NCBI RefSeq assembly: GCF_030816195.1
Contig: NZ_JAUSXS010000001.1
Location: 4,983,501 to 5,047,500 of the forward strand
Direction: 5' to 3'
Length of the DNA stretch: 64,000 bases
DNA from: Pseudomonas sp. W4I3
Lineage (GTDB): Bacteria; Pseudomonadota; Gammaproteobacteria; Pseudomonadales; Pseudomonadaceae
This document shows positions 34,799 through 43,093 of this stretch, piece after piece; positions within the stretch are counted from its first letter, which is position 1, and every line of letters begins with the position of its first letter. The translations under genes and the position numbers were made by a program. The notes beneath the pieces are model-generated. The model was given only the letters and a program-made list of their open reading frames with translations. It did no database searches and was not told the origin of the DNA.

Positions 34799-36103
34799 AT
34801 GCCTTTGACTCGCAAAGCCTACCGTGCCGCCATCCTGCACAGCATCGCCGACCCCGCCGAGGTCGGCATCGACGCGTCCTACGAGTATTTCGAAGACGGC
34901 CTGCTGGTGATCGACAACGGTCGGATCAGCGCGGTTGGCCACGCCGGCGACTTGCTGCCGACCCTGCCCGCCGACATCGACGTCACGCATTATCAGGACG
35001 CGCTGATCACCCCCGGCCTGATCGACACCCACATCCACCTGCCGCAGACCGGCATGGTCGGCGCCTATGGCGAGCAACTGCTGGACTGGCTCAACACCTA
35101 CACCTTCCCGTGTGAAAGCCAGTTCGCCGACAAGGCGCACGCTGACGAAGTGGCGGATATCTTCATCAAGGAACTGCTGCGCAACGGCACCACCACTGCG
35201 CTGGTATTCGGCAGCGTGCACCCGCAATCGGTGAACTCGTTCTTCGAAGCCGCCGAAAAACTCGACCTGCGCATGATCGCCGGCAAAGTGATGATGGACC
35301 GCAACGCGCCGGACTACCTGACCGACACTCCACAATCGGGCTACGAGCAAAGCAAGGCGCTGATCGAGCGCTGGCACGGCAAGGGCCGCCTGCATTACGC
35401 CGTCACGCCGCGATTCGCCCCCACCAGCACGCCGGAGCAACTGGCCCTGGCCGGGCAATTGCTGGGGGAATACCCAGACTTGTACATGCAGACCCACATC
35501 AGTGAGAACAAGCAGGAAGTCGAGTGGGTGAAGGCGCTGTTTCCGGAGCGCAACGGCTATCTGGACGTGTACGACCACTACAAGCTGCTCGGCGAACGCT
35601 CGGTGTTTGCCCATGGCGTGCACCTGTGCGACGAGGAATGCGCACGGCTGGCCCAGACCGGCTCGGCCGTGGCGTTCTGCCCGACGTCGAACTTCTTCCT
35701 CGGCAGTGGACTTTTCAACCTGCCGATGGCCGAAAAGCACAAACTGCATGTAGGTCTGGGCACCGACGTAGGCGGCGGCACCAGTTTCTCGCTGCTGCAG
35801 ACGCTGAATGAAGCCTACAAGGTCATGCAACTGCAAGGCGCGCGGTTGAGCCCTTTCAAGTCGCTGTACCTGACCACCTTGGGCGGTGCACGGGCGCTGC
35901 GCCTGGAAGACAAGATCGGCACCCTGCAGCCGGGCACGGATGCGGACTTTCTGGTGCTGGACTACAACGCCACGCCGCTGCTCAGCTATCGCTTGAAGCA
36001 GGCCAATAACATTGCCGAGACGCTGTTCGTGCTGATGACGCTGGGGGATGATCGGACGGTGTTGCAGACCTATGCAGCCGGGCAACTGGTTCACCAGCGC
36101 TGA
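34799..36103 (+). CDS. guaD: Guanine deaminase
   Basis: GuaD deaminates guanine to xanthine, the substrate of XdhAB. It is a 434-residue amidohydrolase-superfamily zinc enzyme: the metal-binding HIHLPQ (from DTHIHLP), the HGVHL motif, the catalytic region around TSNFFLGSG and GTDVGGGTSFSLL with the last metal-binding Asp. It is the last gene of the xdhABC-guaD operon, which is ended by a REP hairpin with a T-run. Confidence 0.96.
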   Translation: MPLTRKAYRAAILHSIADPAEVGIDASYEYFEDGLLVIDNGRISAVGHAGDLLPTLPADIDVTHYQDALITPGLIDTHIHLPQTGMVGAYGEQLLDWLNTYTFPCESQFADKAHADEVADIFIKELLRNGTTTALVFGSVHPQSVNSFFEAAEKLDLRMIAGKVMMDRNAPDYLTDTPQSGYEQSKALIERWHGKGRLHYAVTPRFAPTSTPEQLALAGQLLGEYPDLYMQTHISENKQEVEWVKALFPERNGYLDVYDHYKLLGERSVFAHGVHLCDEECARLAQTGSAVAFCPTSNFFLGSGLFNLPMAEKHKLHVGLGTDVGGGTSFSLLQTLNEAYKVMQLQGARLSPFKSLYLTTLGGARALRLEDKIGTLQPGTDADFLVLDYNATPLLSYRLKQANNIAETLFVLMTLGDDRTVLQTYAAGQLVHQR

Positions 36104-36124
36104 TCTCAGCGACACCACAAAACC

Positions 36125-36156
36125 AATGTGGGAGGGGGCTTGCCCCCTCCCACATT
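36125..36156 (+). terminator. Compact REP palindrome acting as terminator after guaD
   Basis: AATGTGGGAGGGGGC and its complement form a compact hairpin followed by six T. It sits between the convergent guaD and GntR genes. Sequence and flank match the compact repeat at 8144. Confidence 0.8.
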
Positions 36157-36180
36157 TTTTGTCCCAGGTGAGTCAGGAAA

Positions 36181-36945
36181 TTACAGTTTTACCGAAGAGC
36201 GCCCTGGCTTCTTGGTCTGCAGCAAATGCGAGAACACCGCATGCAAGTCATCCGATGCACTTTCCTCATCGAGGTTGAGCTTGCTGTCGATGTGGTCCAT
36301 GTGATGCATCATCAAGTCCACCGCCAGCACCGCATCGCGGGCTTCGATCGCGTCGATCAACTGGGTGTGTTCATCGTAGGAACAGTGCGAGCGGTTGCCG
36401 CTTTCGTACTGGGCGATGATCAGTGAAGTCTGGGACACCAGGCTACGCTGGAAGCTGATCAACGGCGCGTTCTTCGCCGCTTCAGCCAGCTTCAAGTGAA
36501 ACTCGCCGGAGAGGCGGATGCCGGCACCCCGGTCGCCACGGGAAAAGCTGTCGCGTTCGTCGTTGACCATCTGGCGCAACTCGGCCAATTGCTCAGCGGT
36601 GGCGTGCTGTACCGCCAATTCGGTGATCGCCCGCTCCACCAGGCGCCGGGCCATGAACACCTGGCGCGCCTCTTCAACACTCGGGCTGGCGACGACCGCG
36701 CCACGATTGGGCCGCAGCAACACCACGCCTTCATGGGCCAGGCGCGATAGCGCGCGGCGAATGATGGTGCGGCTTACGCCAAAGATTTCGCCCAGTGCCT
36801 CTTCGCTCAATTTGGTGCCGGGTGCCAGGCGTTGTTCGAGGATCGCCTCGAAGATATGCGCGTAGACGATATCGTCCTGGGTTCCGCTGCGACCAGCCTT
36901 GCCGGCTCGCGGTTGTTTCTTGAGAGGTTGCAACTGTTCGTTCAT
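36181..36945 (-). CDS. GntR-family (FCD-type) regulator, purine cluster
   Basis: This 254-residue regulator has a basic N-terminal tail of about 25 residues, a winged helix (IFGVSRTIIRRALSRLAHEG, about residues 55-75) and a helical FCD domain with likely metal-binding His and Asp residues (LSGEFHLKLAEAAKN, SYDEHTQLIDAI, MMHHMDHID). It is convergent with guaD and divergent from a BenE-type transporter. A role in controlling purine uptake or breakdown is inferred. ATG 36945 is preferred to a GTG two codons upstream. Confidence 0.9.
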   Translation of the reverse strand: MNEQLQPLKKQPRAGKAGRSGTQDDIVYAHIFEAILEQRLAPGTKLSEEALGEIFGVSRTIIRRALSRLAHEGVVLLRPNRGAVVASPSVEEARQVFMARRLVERAITELAVQHATAEQLAELRQMVNDERDSFSRGDRGAGIRLSGEFHLKLAEAAKNAPLISFQRSLVSQTSLIIAQYESGNRSHCSYDEHTQLIDAIEARDAVLAVDLMMHHMDHIDSKLNLDEESASDDLHAVFSHLLQTKKPGRSSVKL

Positions 36946-37033
36946 GGGCACTCGGGTTTGGAGAACGGCGGCGAATTAACGGTAATACGGCAACAGCGGG
37001 TCGCTGGCAAGTATCACCTAAAAACAGGGCACA

Positions 37034-37043
37034 TTGTACACAA
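37034..37043. promoter_or_regulatory. Candidate GntR operator
   Basis: TTGTACACAA is a TTGT-N2-ACAA dyad of the size seen for FadR-type GntR regulators. It lies 89 bases upstream of the divergent GntR gene. It is short, so chance occurrence is possible. Confidence 0.35.
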
Positions 37044-37146
37044 CCCCATGCGCCAACACACTGTACGGCTGTTTGCGGCATCGGCTGTATTGCAATGGGA
37101 CGTTACGTTTGAGTTTAGGCTTGATTCCACGATTTCCCACGCCCTC

Positions 37147-37250
37147 TTTGTAGGAGCGAGCTTGCTCGCGAAAAACGTCAACGATAAAGCGAGCTTCCTG
37201 AATAACCGTCGCGTTCTCGGGTTTTTCGCGAGCAAGCTCGCTCCTACAAA
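37147..37250. repeat. REP doublet (REPIN), second family, intact
   Basis: A perfect 30-base inverted repeat (37147-37176 and 37221-37250; core TGTAGGAGCGAGCTTGCTCG) surrounds a 44-base centre. It belongs to the family that the IS split at 20.7/21.9 kb. It lies 30 bases before the transporter start, inside its likely leader. Confidence 0.92.
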
Positions 37251-37279
37251 AGAAAGCCTGACACAAGGATCATTTTCCC

Positions 37280-38470
37280 ATGACCGACGCCACCCAAGCG
37301 CCCTTGCGCCCGCTGGCCGACACTTCGCCGTCGGCCCTCGTCGCCGGTTTCATCGCCATGATGACCGGCTACACCAGCTCGCTGGTGCTGATGTTCCAGG
37401 CCGGCCAGGCCGCCGGTTTGACCACGGCGCAGATTTCCTCATGGATCTGGGCGATCTCCATCGGCATGGCGGTGTGCAGCATCGGCCTGTCCCTGCGTTA
37501 CCGCACGCCGATCACCATTGCCTGGTCGACACCCGGCGCGGCGCTGCTGATCACCAGCCTGGGCGGGGTCAGTTACGGCGAGGCCATCGGCGCCTACATC
37601 ACCTGCGCGGTGCTGGTAACGATCTGCGGGTTGACCGGCAGTTTTGAAAAACTGGTCAAGCGCATCCCCGCGTCACTGGCGGCGGCGTTGCTGGCGGGGA
37701 TTCTGTTCAAGATCGGCAGCGAAATCTTCGTCGCCGCGCAGCATCGCACCGGCCTGGTGCTGGGGATGTTTTTCACTTACCTGATCATCAAACGCCTGTC
37801 GCCGCGTTATGCCGTGCTGGCCGCGCTGGTGATAGGCACCTTGTTGTCGGGCTTGATGGGACTGCTGGACTTCAGCGGTTTTCACCTGGAAGTCGCGACA
37901 CCGGTATGGACCACACCGCATTTCTCACTGGCGGCGACCATCAGCATTGGCATCCCGCTGTTCGTGGTGGCGATGACCTCGCAAAACATGCCGGGCGTCG
38001 CCGTGCTGCGCGCCGACGGCTACACCGTGCCAGCCTCGCCACTGATCACCACCACCGGCCTCGCCTCGCTGGTGCTGGCGCCCTTTGGCTCGCACGGTAT
38101 CAACCTGGCGGCGATCAGCGCGGCGATCTGCACCGGGCCGCATGCCCATGAAGACCGCAACAAGCGCTACACCGCAGCCGTATGGTGCGGGGTGTTCTAC
38201 GGGATTGCCGGGGTGTTCGGCGCGACCCTGGCGGCACTGTTCGCAGCGTTGCCCAAGGAACTGGTGCTGTCGATAGCGGCCCTGGCGTTGTTTGGCTCGA
38301 TCATCAATGGCCTGAGCATCGCCATGAATGAGCCGAAGGAACGGGAAGCGGCGCTGATCACCTTTATGGTCACCGCGTCAGGCCTGACGCTGTTTTCCAT
38401 CGGTTCGGCGTTCTGGGGGATTGTGGCGGGGGTGTTGACGCTGCTGATTCTGAACGGACGCAAGGCATAA
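37280..38470 (+). CDS. benE: BenE-family (benzoate/H+ symporter-like) transporter
   Basis: This 396-residue inner-membrane protein has about twelve hydrophobic segments and the family motifs ITIAWSTPGAALL and SHGINLAAISAAICTGPHAHED. BenE is a proton symporter for benzoate, and the fold is shared with nucleobase transporters (UraA/NCS2). Its place beside guaD, xdhABC and a GntR regulator makes a purine or related substrate worth considering, though the sequence family says BenE. AAGGA lies before the ATG. A bidirectional terminator follows. Confidence 0.85.
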   Translation: MTDATQAPLRPLADTSPSALVAGFIAMMTGYTSSLVLMFQAGQAAGLTTAQISSWIWAISIGMAVCSIGLSLRYRTPITIAWSTPGAALLITSLGGVSYGEAIGAYITCAVLVTICGLTGSFEKLVKRIPASLAAALLAGILFKIGSEIFVAAQHRTGLVLGMFFTYLIIKRLSPRYAVLAALVIGTLLSGLMGLLDFSGFHLEVATPVWTTPHFSLAATISIGIPLFVVAMTSQNMPGVAVLRADGYTVPASPLITTTGLASLVLAPFGSHGINLAAISAAICTGPHAHEDRNKRYTAAVWCGVFYGIAGVFGATLAALFAALPKELVLSIAALALFGSIINGLSIAMNEPKEREAALITFMVTASGLTLFSIGSAFWGIVAGVLTLLILNGRKA

Positions 38471-38471
38471 A

Positions 38472-38499
38472 AAAACGGCGACCCTCAGGTCGCCGTTTT
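38472..38499. terminator. Bidirectional intrinsic terminator
   Basis: AAAACGGCGACC-CTCA-GGTCGCCGTTTT has a 12-base perfect stem with A and T runs, so it works for both the transporter (+) and yggL (-). Confidence 0.93.
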
Positions 38500-38507
38500 G
38501 TTTAGTA

Positions 38508-38852
38508 TCACTTGGCCGCGTTGATCGGCTTTTCCGGATACCACACGTCCAGCAACGGGCTGACTTCAGCCTTGGTCAGCTCGGAACGGGTTTTCAGCCA
38601 GGCTTCAACAGCAGCACGCTGCTCTTCGGAGACCGAGCCGCGCTTTTGCAGGCAAACCAGACCGTAGTCATCGCCGCCGACATAGCCCAGACCGTTGGCT
38701 TCCATGGCTTCTTTGATGAATGCTTCGAGGAAAGCGTCGATAGCTTCTTCACTCAGGCCTTCTTTGAAGTCCAGGTTCAGTTCGAAACCCAGCTCTTGAA
38801 ATTCATCAACGCACAGTTTTTTGCGCAGACGCTGGGAACGGTTAGTCGCCAT
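38508..38852 (-). CDS. yggL: YggL family 50S ribosome-binding protein
   Basis: This 114-residue cytoplasmic protein of the DUF469/YggL family associates with the large ribosomal subunit. Typical features are a basic N-terminus (ATNRSQRLRKKLCVDEFQEL), an acidic middle helix and the GDDYGLVCLQKRGSVSEEQ segment. ATG 38852 is chosen; an ATG/GTG five codons upstream would add a short, non-conserved tail. Confidence 0.92.
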   Translation of the reverse strand: MATNRSQRLRKKLCVDEFQELGFELNLDFKEGLSEEAIDAFLEAFIKEAMEANGLGYVGGDDYGLVCLQKRGSVSEEQRAAVEAWLKTRSELTKAEVSPLLDVWYPEKPINAAK

Positions 38853-39089
38853 TGGAACAATCCTCATAAGTAATAACGGGCGGCACTTTAGCAGTTTAAG
38901 ACGGCAATTGCCCGACTCTCTGGGACGGGCGGCGCTTTGCCGATAAAAAAACCCGGATTCCCCGCTATCGTTCAGCTACAAGTAAGCTTGGGTTGGGGCA
39001 TAATGCCGACACTTTCGTGACCAATGAGGGATTTTTCTTCCATACCCCTCGCCTTTTTCACCCTTCCCAGCAGTAGGGTCTTATTTCTT

Positions 39090-40550
39090 ATGATCAAATC
39101 TTTACGTTCTGTTTTGCTCGCCGGCGTTCTCCTGCCACTGGCCGTTTGCGCCACCGCCGCCCCCGTCAATAACGCCCTGCCCCCCAGCGTCGCCCAAGCC
39201 CTTCAGAAGGCCAAACTGCAGAACACTGCGTTGTCCCTGGTGATGTTGCCATTGAACGGCCCCGGAACACCGACCGTATTCAATGCCGATGTTTCGGTAA
39301 ACCCGGCCTCGACCATGAAACTGGTGACGACCTACGCGGCCCTGGAAATGCTCGGCCCCAACCATCAGTGGAAAACCGAGTTCTACACCGACGGCGTACT
39401 CAGCGGCGGCGTGTTGCGCGGCAACCTGTACCTCAAGGGCGGCGGCGATCCCAAGCTGAACATGGAAAAACTCTGGCTGCTGATGCGCGACCTGCGCGCC
39501 AACGGCGTACAGCAAGTCACCGGCGACCTGGTGCTGGATCGCAACTTCTTCCAGCAGCCGCAACTGCCGGAGTTCAATGACGATGGCAACGACGAGAACA
39601 AGCCGTTCCTGGTCAAGCCCGACGCCTTGCTGGTCAACCTCAAGGCCCTGCGTTTCGTGACGCGCAATGATGCGGGCCGGGTGATCGTGTCGGTCGAGCC
39701 GCCGATTGCGAGCATTCGCATCGACAACCAGGTGAAAGTGTCCAGCGCCAAACAGTGCACTGGCGACGTGCGCTACAGTCCGATGACCGCGGCCGATGGC
39801 AGTGTGACCGTGACCGTCAGCGGCCAACTGGCCGACGGTTGCAGTTCGCAGACCTACTTGTCGCTGCTCGACCATGCCACCTACACCGCTGGCGCCGTGC
39901 GCGCGATCTGGAAGGAGCTGGGCGGCACCATCCAGGGCCGCGACATCCAGGCGCCAGTGCCCAAGGATGCCAAGGTCCTGGCCCGTGCGTTCTCGCCGGA
40001 CCTGGCGGAAATCATCCGCGACATCAACAAATACAGTAACAACACCATGGCCCAGCAGCTGTTCCTGAGCCTGGGTGCGCAGTTTCGCAACGATGCCGAT
40101 GGCGACGATGCCAAGGCTGCGCAACGCGTAGTGCGTCAGTGGCTGGCGAAAAAAGGCATTACCGCGCCACACCTGGTGATGGAAAACGGTTCCGGCCTGT
40201 CCCGCGCCGAGCGGATCAGCGCCCGCGAGATGGCGGCGATGCTGCAAGCGGCCTGGAAAAGCCCTTACGCCGCCGAGTACATCAGCTCGCTGCCGATCGC
40301 CGGCACCGACGGCACCATGCGTAAACGCCTGAAAACTACCGCCATGCGCGGCGAAGCCCATGTGAAGACCGGCACCTTGAACACCGTGCGCGCCATCGCC
40401 GGGTTCAGCCGCGACAACAACGGCAACACCTGGGCAGTGGTGGCGATTCTCAACGATTCCAAACCGTGGGGCGCGTCGTCGGTGCTGGACCAGGTGCTGC
40501 TGGACCTGTATCGCCAGCCGAAGGCGGTTGCAGCCGCGCCGGTGCTCTAA
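39090..40550 (+). CDS. dacB: D-alanyl-D-alanine carboxypeptidase/endopeptidase (PBP4)
   Basis: DacB is a periplasmic class C penicillin-binding protein that trims or cleaves peptidoglycan cross-links. The 486-residue protein has a signal peptide (cleavage after ATAA, about residue 24) and the three active-site motifs SxxK (PASTMKLV), SxN (YSNNTMAQ) and KTG (HVKTGTLN). The long insert between SxxK and SxN is characteristic of PBP4. ATG 39090 is the start that gives a proper signal peptide. Its stop lies 2 bases from the stop of the convergent cyclase gene. Confidence 0.95.
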   Translation: MIKSLRSVLLAGVLLPLAVCATAAPVNNALPPSVAQALQKAKLQNTALSLVMLPLNGPGTPTVFNADVSVNPASTMKLVTTYAALEMLGPNHQWKTEFYTDGVLSGGVLRGNLYLKGGGDPKLNMEKLWLLMRDLRANGVQQVTGDLVLDRNFFQQPQLPEFNDDGNDENKPFLVKPDALLVNLKALRFVTRNDAGRVIVSVEPPIASIRIDNQVKVSSAKQCTGDVRYSPMTAADGSVTVTVSGQLADGCSSQTYLSLLDHATYTAGAVRAIWKELGGTIQGRDIQAPVPKDAKVLARAFSPDLAEIIRDINKYSNNTMAQQLFLSLGAQFRNDADGDDAKAAQRVVRQWLAKKGITAPHLVMENGSGLSRAERISAREMAAMLQAAWKSPYAAEYISSLPIAGTDGTMRKRLKTTAMRGEAHVKTGTLNTVRAIAGFSRDNNGNTWAVVAILNDSKPWGASSVLDQVLLDLYRQPKAVAAAPVL

Positions 40551-40565
40551 CGCTATTGAGCACCG
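40540..40565. repeat. Hairpin spanning both convergent stop codons
   Basis: CGGTGCTC and GAGCACCG are perfect 8-base arms around the stops of dacB and the cyclase gene. There is no T-run. It may serve as a shared 3' end structure where no intergenic space exists. Confidence 0.55.
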
Positions 40566-42940
40566 CTGCTACAAGGCTGCACCCGGTCCCTGCCCGTCTG
40601 CTTGGCGGCATACACCGCCGAGTCGGCGCGCAGCAGCAAGCCATCGATGCCTTCATCGACACGCCAGCTGGCAACTCCGAAGCTGGCGGTGACAATGCCC
40701 ACCGGCGCCATCGGCACACTGCGCAACGACTGCCACAGTTCCATCGCCAGGCGGTAAGCCTGGGCGCCATCAGTGTGCGGGCATAGCACCACGAACTCTT
40801 CCCCACCCAACCGACAGAACACGTCGGTGCGACGCAGGCGCTGGCTGATTCGCCTGCACAGCTCCTGCAACACGCCGTCGCCGACACCATGCCCGTGCTG
40901 GTCGTTGATCCGCTTGAAGTGGTCGATATCCAGCATGATCACCGACAGTGCGCCGGCCGTGCGGTTGAAGCGCAGCAGTTCGGCCTTCATGCGGTCCTGG
41001 AAATAGCGGCGATTGTGGATGCCCGTCAGGGAGTCGGTGATGGACAGCGTGCGCAGCTCTTCTTCGACGCGCTTGAGATCGGAAATATCCGACACATAGC
41101 CGTGCCACAACGTACCGCCGCCGGGGAGTTCTTCCGGTGTAGCCTCGCCACGAATCCAGCGCAGGCCGCGCTGGGGCAACTGCACGCGATACTCTTCGCG
41201 CCAATGGCTCAATTGCAGCGCCGACAAGCGTATCGAGGCGCGTACCCGCTCAACGTCCAGAGGGTGAATGCGCTCCAGTACCTTGCCCCCGTCCTGCTGC
41301 AACACGCCAAGCTCGATCTCATAGATATCGCGCATGCCTTCGCTGGCGTATATGAAACGCCAGGTGTCTTGGGGCTCCAGGGTGAACTGAAAGATGCCGC
41401 CAGGCACATGGGCACTGAGCTTTTTCAGCAAGCGATCCCGTGCGGCCAAAGCCTCATAGGCGCGTTTCTGCTCAGTGATGTCCAGGTAAATGGCCAAGTG
41501 CCCGACCCACAGGCCATGGTCATCCAGCAACACCGTGGCCAGCATGTTGACAGTCAAGGGGCTGCCATTCTCACGCACCAGCGTCCACTCGCGGGCGTCA
41601 TGCTGGCTGTCCGGGCTTTCCACCAGCATCGCCTGGCTCGGTGCGATGCGCTTACCCAGCGCCACACTCAAACGCGCGGCGCGGGCTTCGAGTTCCGAGG
41701 CCAGGTGCAGGCTCTCCAGTGTCAGGCGGCCTACAACGTGCTCGCTCTTGAACCCCAGCATCCGCTCGGCGCCAGCGTTGAACGTGTTGATGACCCCGCG
41801 CAAGTCGGTGGCAATGATTGCCACGTGCGTCGCGGCGTTCAGCACGCTGCGCAATTGACCATGGGCGCCGCGCAGTTCCTGCTCACGCAGGCGCAACTGA
41901 GCAGTACGCTGCTCGACCAGCATCAGCGCCCGCTGGCGCTGGCTGACCAGCACGTAGAGCAAGGCACTGAACAGCGCACTCAACAGTACGCCCATGGCCA
42001 GTATGGTGTTGGTCGAAGAATGGTTGGCCTTGTCGAAAGTCTCGCTGGCACGCAGGCTCAACGCGTAGACATGATCACCAAGGGTCAGGCGGCGGGTGGC
42101 AACGTGCTCGTTGCCGCCTGGCGCATTACCGGACGCGTACAGCACGCGCTGCTGAGTGTCGGAGGTGTCGACGATCTGCATCACCAGGTTATCCCGGGTC
42201 GACTTGGGCAAACCATCGGCCACCAGTTGGCGCATGCTGATCACCGCCATCACATAGCCGTACGGCTGGGCATCCACCGCTTTACTGACCGGCGCCACCA
42301 GCAGCACCCCCGCGGCATAAGCCGGTTCCACGCCCACCAATTGCATGGGCTGGGACACCGCCGCCTTGCCGGTTTTTTGCGCACGCTCAAGCACAGCGCG
42401 CCGCAGGGGTTGGGCCAGCAGATCAAAACCCAAGGGCGAGCCCAACAGACTTTGGGTCTGGCTGTACAGCACCGGTATATATTCATCGCGCTCGGAAGCC
42501 GGCGCCAACTCACCTGCCGAATTCAGCTCGCGGATGTTGAAAGGTGCGCCGCGCTGGCGCGAGATCTCCTGTTCGAACTGGCTGCGCTGCTCCCGAGACA
42601 CCCGCGGCGCCCAGGCATAGGCACGCGCGTGCAACAACAAGGGCTGGGCGAAACCGTCGAATTCGCTGCGGGATACTTCGCCGGAGTTGACGAAAAAGCG
42701 GCGCAGGCTGTCCAGGCGCAGTTCCTGGTCTTCGAAACGCTCCTGGATCCTGCTGTAGCGCTCGCTGACCAGCAACTGGAAGCGCTGGCGCACCTGTTGC
42801 TGATAGAGGTCGGCAGCGGCCCACGCGATGACCAGGGTCAATGCGCTACCGGTTGCCAACACCACCACTGCCACCAGCCAAGCCGATGCCTGTTCACTGA
42901 TAAAACCAAGGATTTTCGGGCGTACGGCTTGCATCGGCAT
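40553..42940 (-). CDS. Membrane diguanylate cyclase with CHASE, PAS and GGDEF domains
   Basis: This 795-residue inner-membrane protein is predicted to make c-di-GMP. Order: transmembrane helix (about residues 18-40), periplasmic CHASE-type sensor (about 75-300, EYIPVLYSQTQSLLGSPLG), second helix (about 310-330), coiled coil, PAS (about 370-490), PAS (about 500-625) and GGDEF (about 630-790). The active site is GGEEF in CRLGGEEFVVLCPH, and the inhibitory I-site RxxD (RRTD) lies exactly five residues before it, so product inhibition is likely. No EAL domain. The start is uncertain between ATG 42940 and 42934. Confidence 0.92.
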   Translation of the reverse strand: MPMQAVRPKILGFISEQASAWLVAVVVLATGSALTLVIAWAAADLYQQQVRQRFQLLVSERYSRIQERFEDQELRLDSLRRFFVNSGEVSRSEFDGFAQPLLLHARAYAWAPRVSREQRSQFEQEISRQRGAPFNIRELNSAGELAPASERDEYIPVLYSQTQSLLGSPLGFDLLAQPLRRAVLERAQKTGKAAVSQPMQLVGVEPAYAAGVLLVAPVSKAVDAQPYGYVMAVISMRQLVADGLPKSTRDNLVMQIVDTSDTQQRVLYASGNAPGGNEHVATRRLTLGDHVYALSLRASETFDKANHSSTNTILAMGVLLSALFSALLYVLVSQRQRALMLVEQRTAQLRLREQELRGAHGQLRSVLNAATHVAIIATDLRGVINTFNAGAERMLGFKSEHVVGRLTLESLHLASELEARAARLSVALGKRIAPSQAMLVESPDSQHDAREWTLVRENGSPLTVNMLATVLLDDHGLWVGHLAIYLDITEQKRAYEALAARDRLLKKLSAHVPGGIFQFTLEPQDTWRFIYASEGMRDIYEIELGVLQQDGGKVLERIHPLDVERVRASIRLSALQLSHWREEYRVQLPQRGLRWIRGEATPEELPGGGTLWHGYVSDISDLKRVEEELRTLSITDSLTGIHNRRYFQDRMKAELLRFNRTAGALSVIMLDIDHFKRINDQHGHGVGDGVLQELCRRISQRLRRTDVFCRLGGEEFVVLCPHTDGAQAYRLAMELWQSLRSVPMAPVGIVTASFGVASWRVDEGIDGLLLRADSAVYAAKQTGRDRVQPCSSGAQ

Positions 42941-43047
42941 AGGCAACACTCACAACGCCAGCGTGCGGGGTGTCACTTTGGCTGGACGTTAAGTTATAGC
43001 CATCGGTCGAGTGTTTGACCAGCGTAAATACTGCGAGCGCTTGCTGC

Positions 43048-43069
43048 GGGAGGGAGCAAGCTCCCTCCC
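43048..43069. repeat. Degenerate REP-like palindrome
   Basis: GGGAGGGAGC-AA-GCTCCCTCCC resembles the core of the REP sequences seen elsewhere. It lies just past the rlmKL stop and upstream of the cyclase gene on the same strand. Confidence 0.65.
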
Positions 43070-43093
43070 ACCGGAGCTCGCCCCTGCGGACAA

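Larger units (their letters stand above)
36952..37279. other. Intergenic region between the GntR gene and the transporter
   Basis: These 328 bases hold a TTGT-N2-ACAA dyad (37034-37043) and a REP doublet (37147-37250). I see no gene here. Confidence 0.8.
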
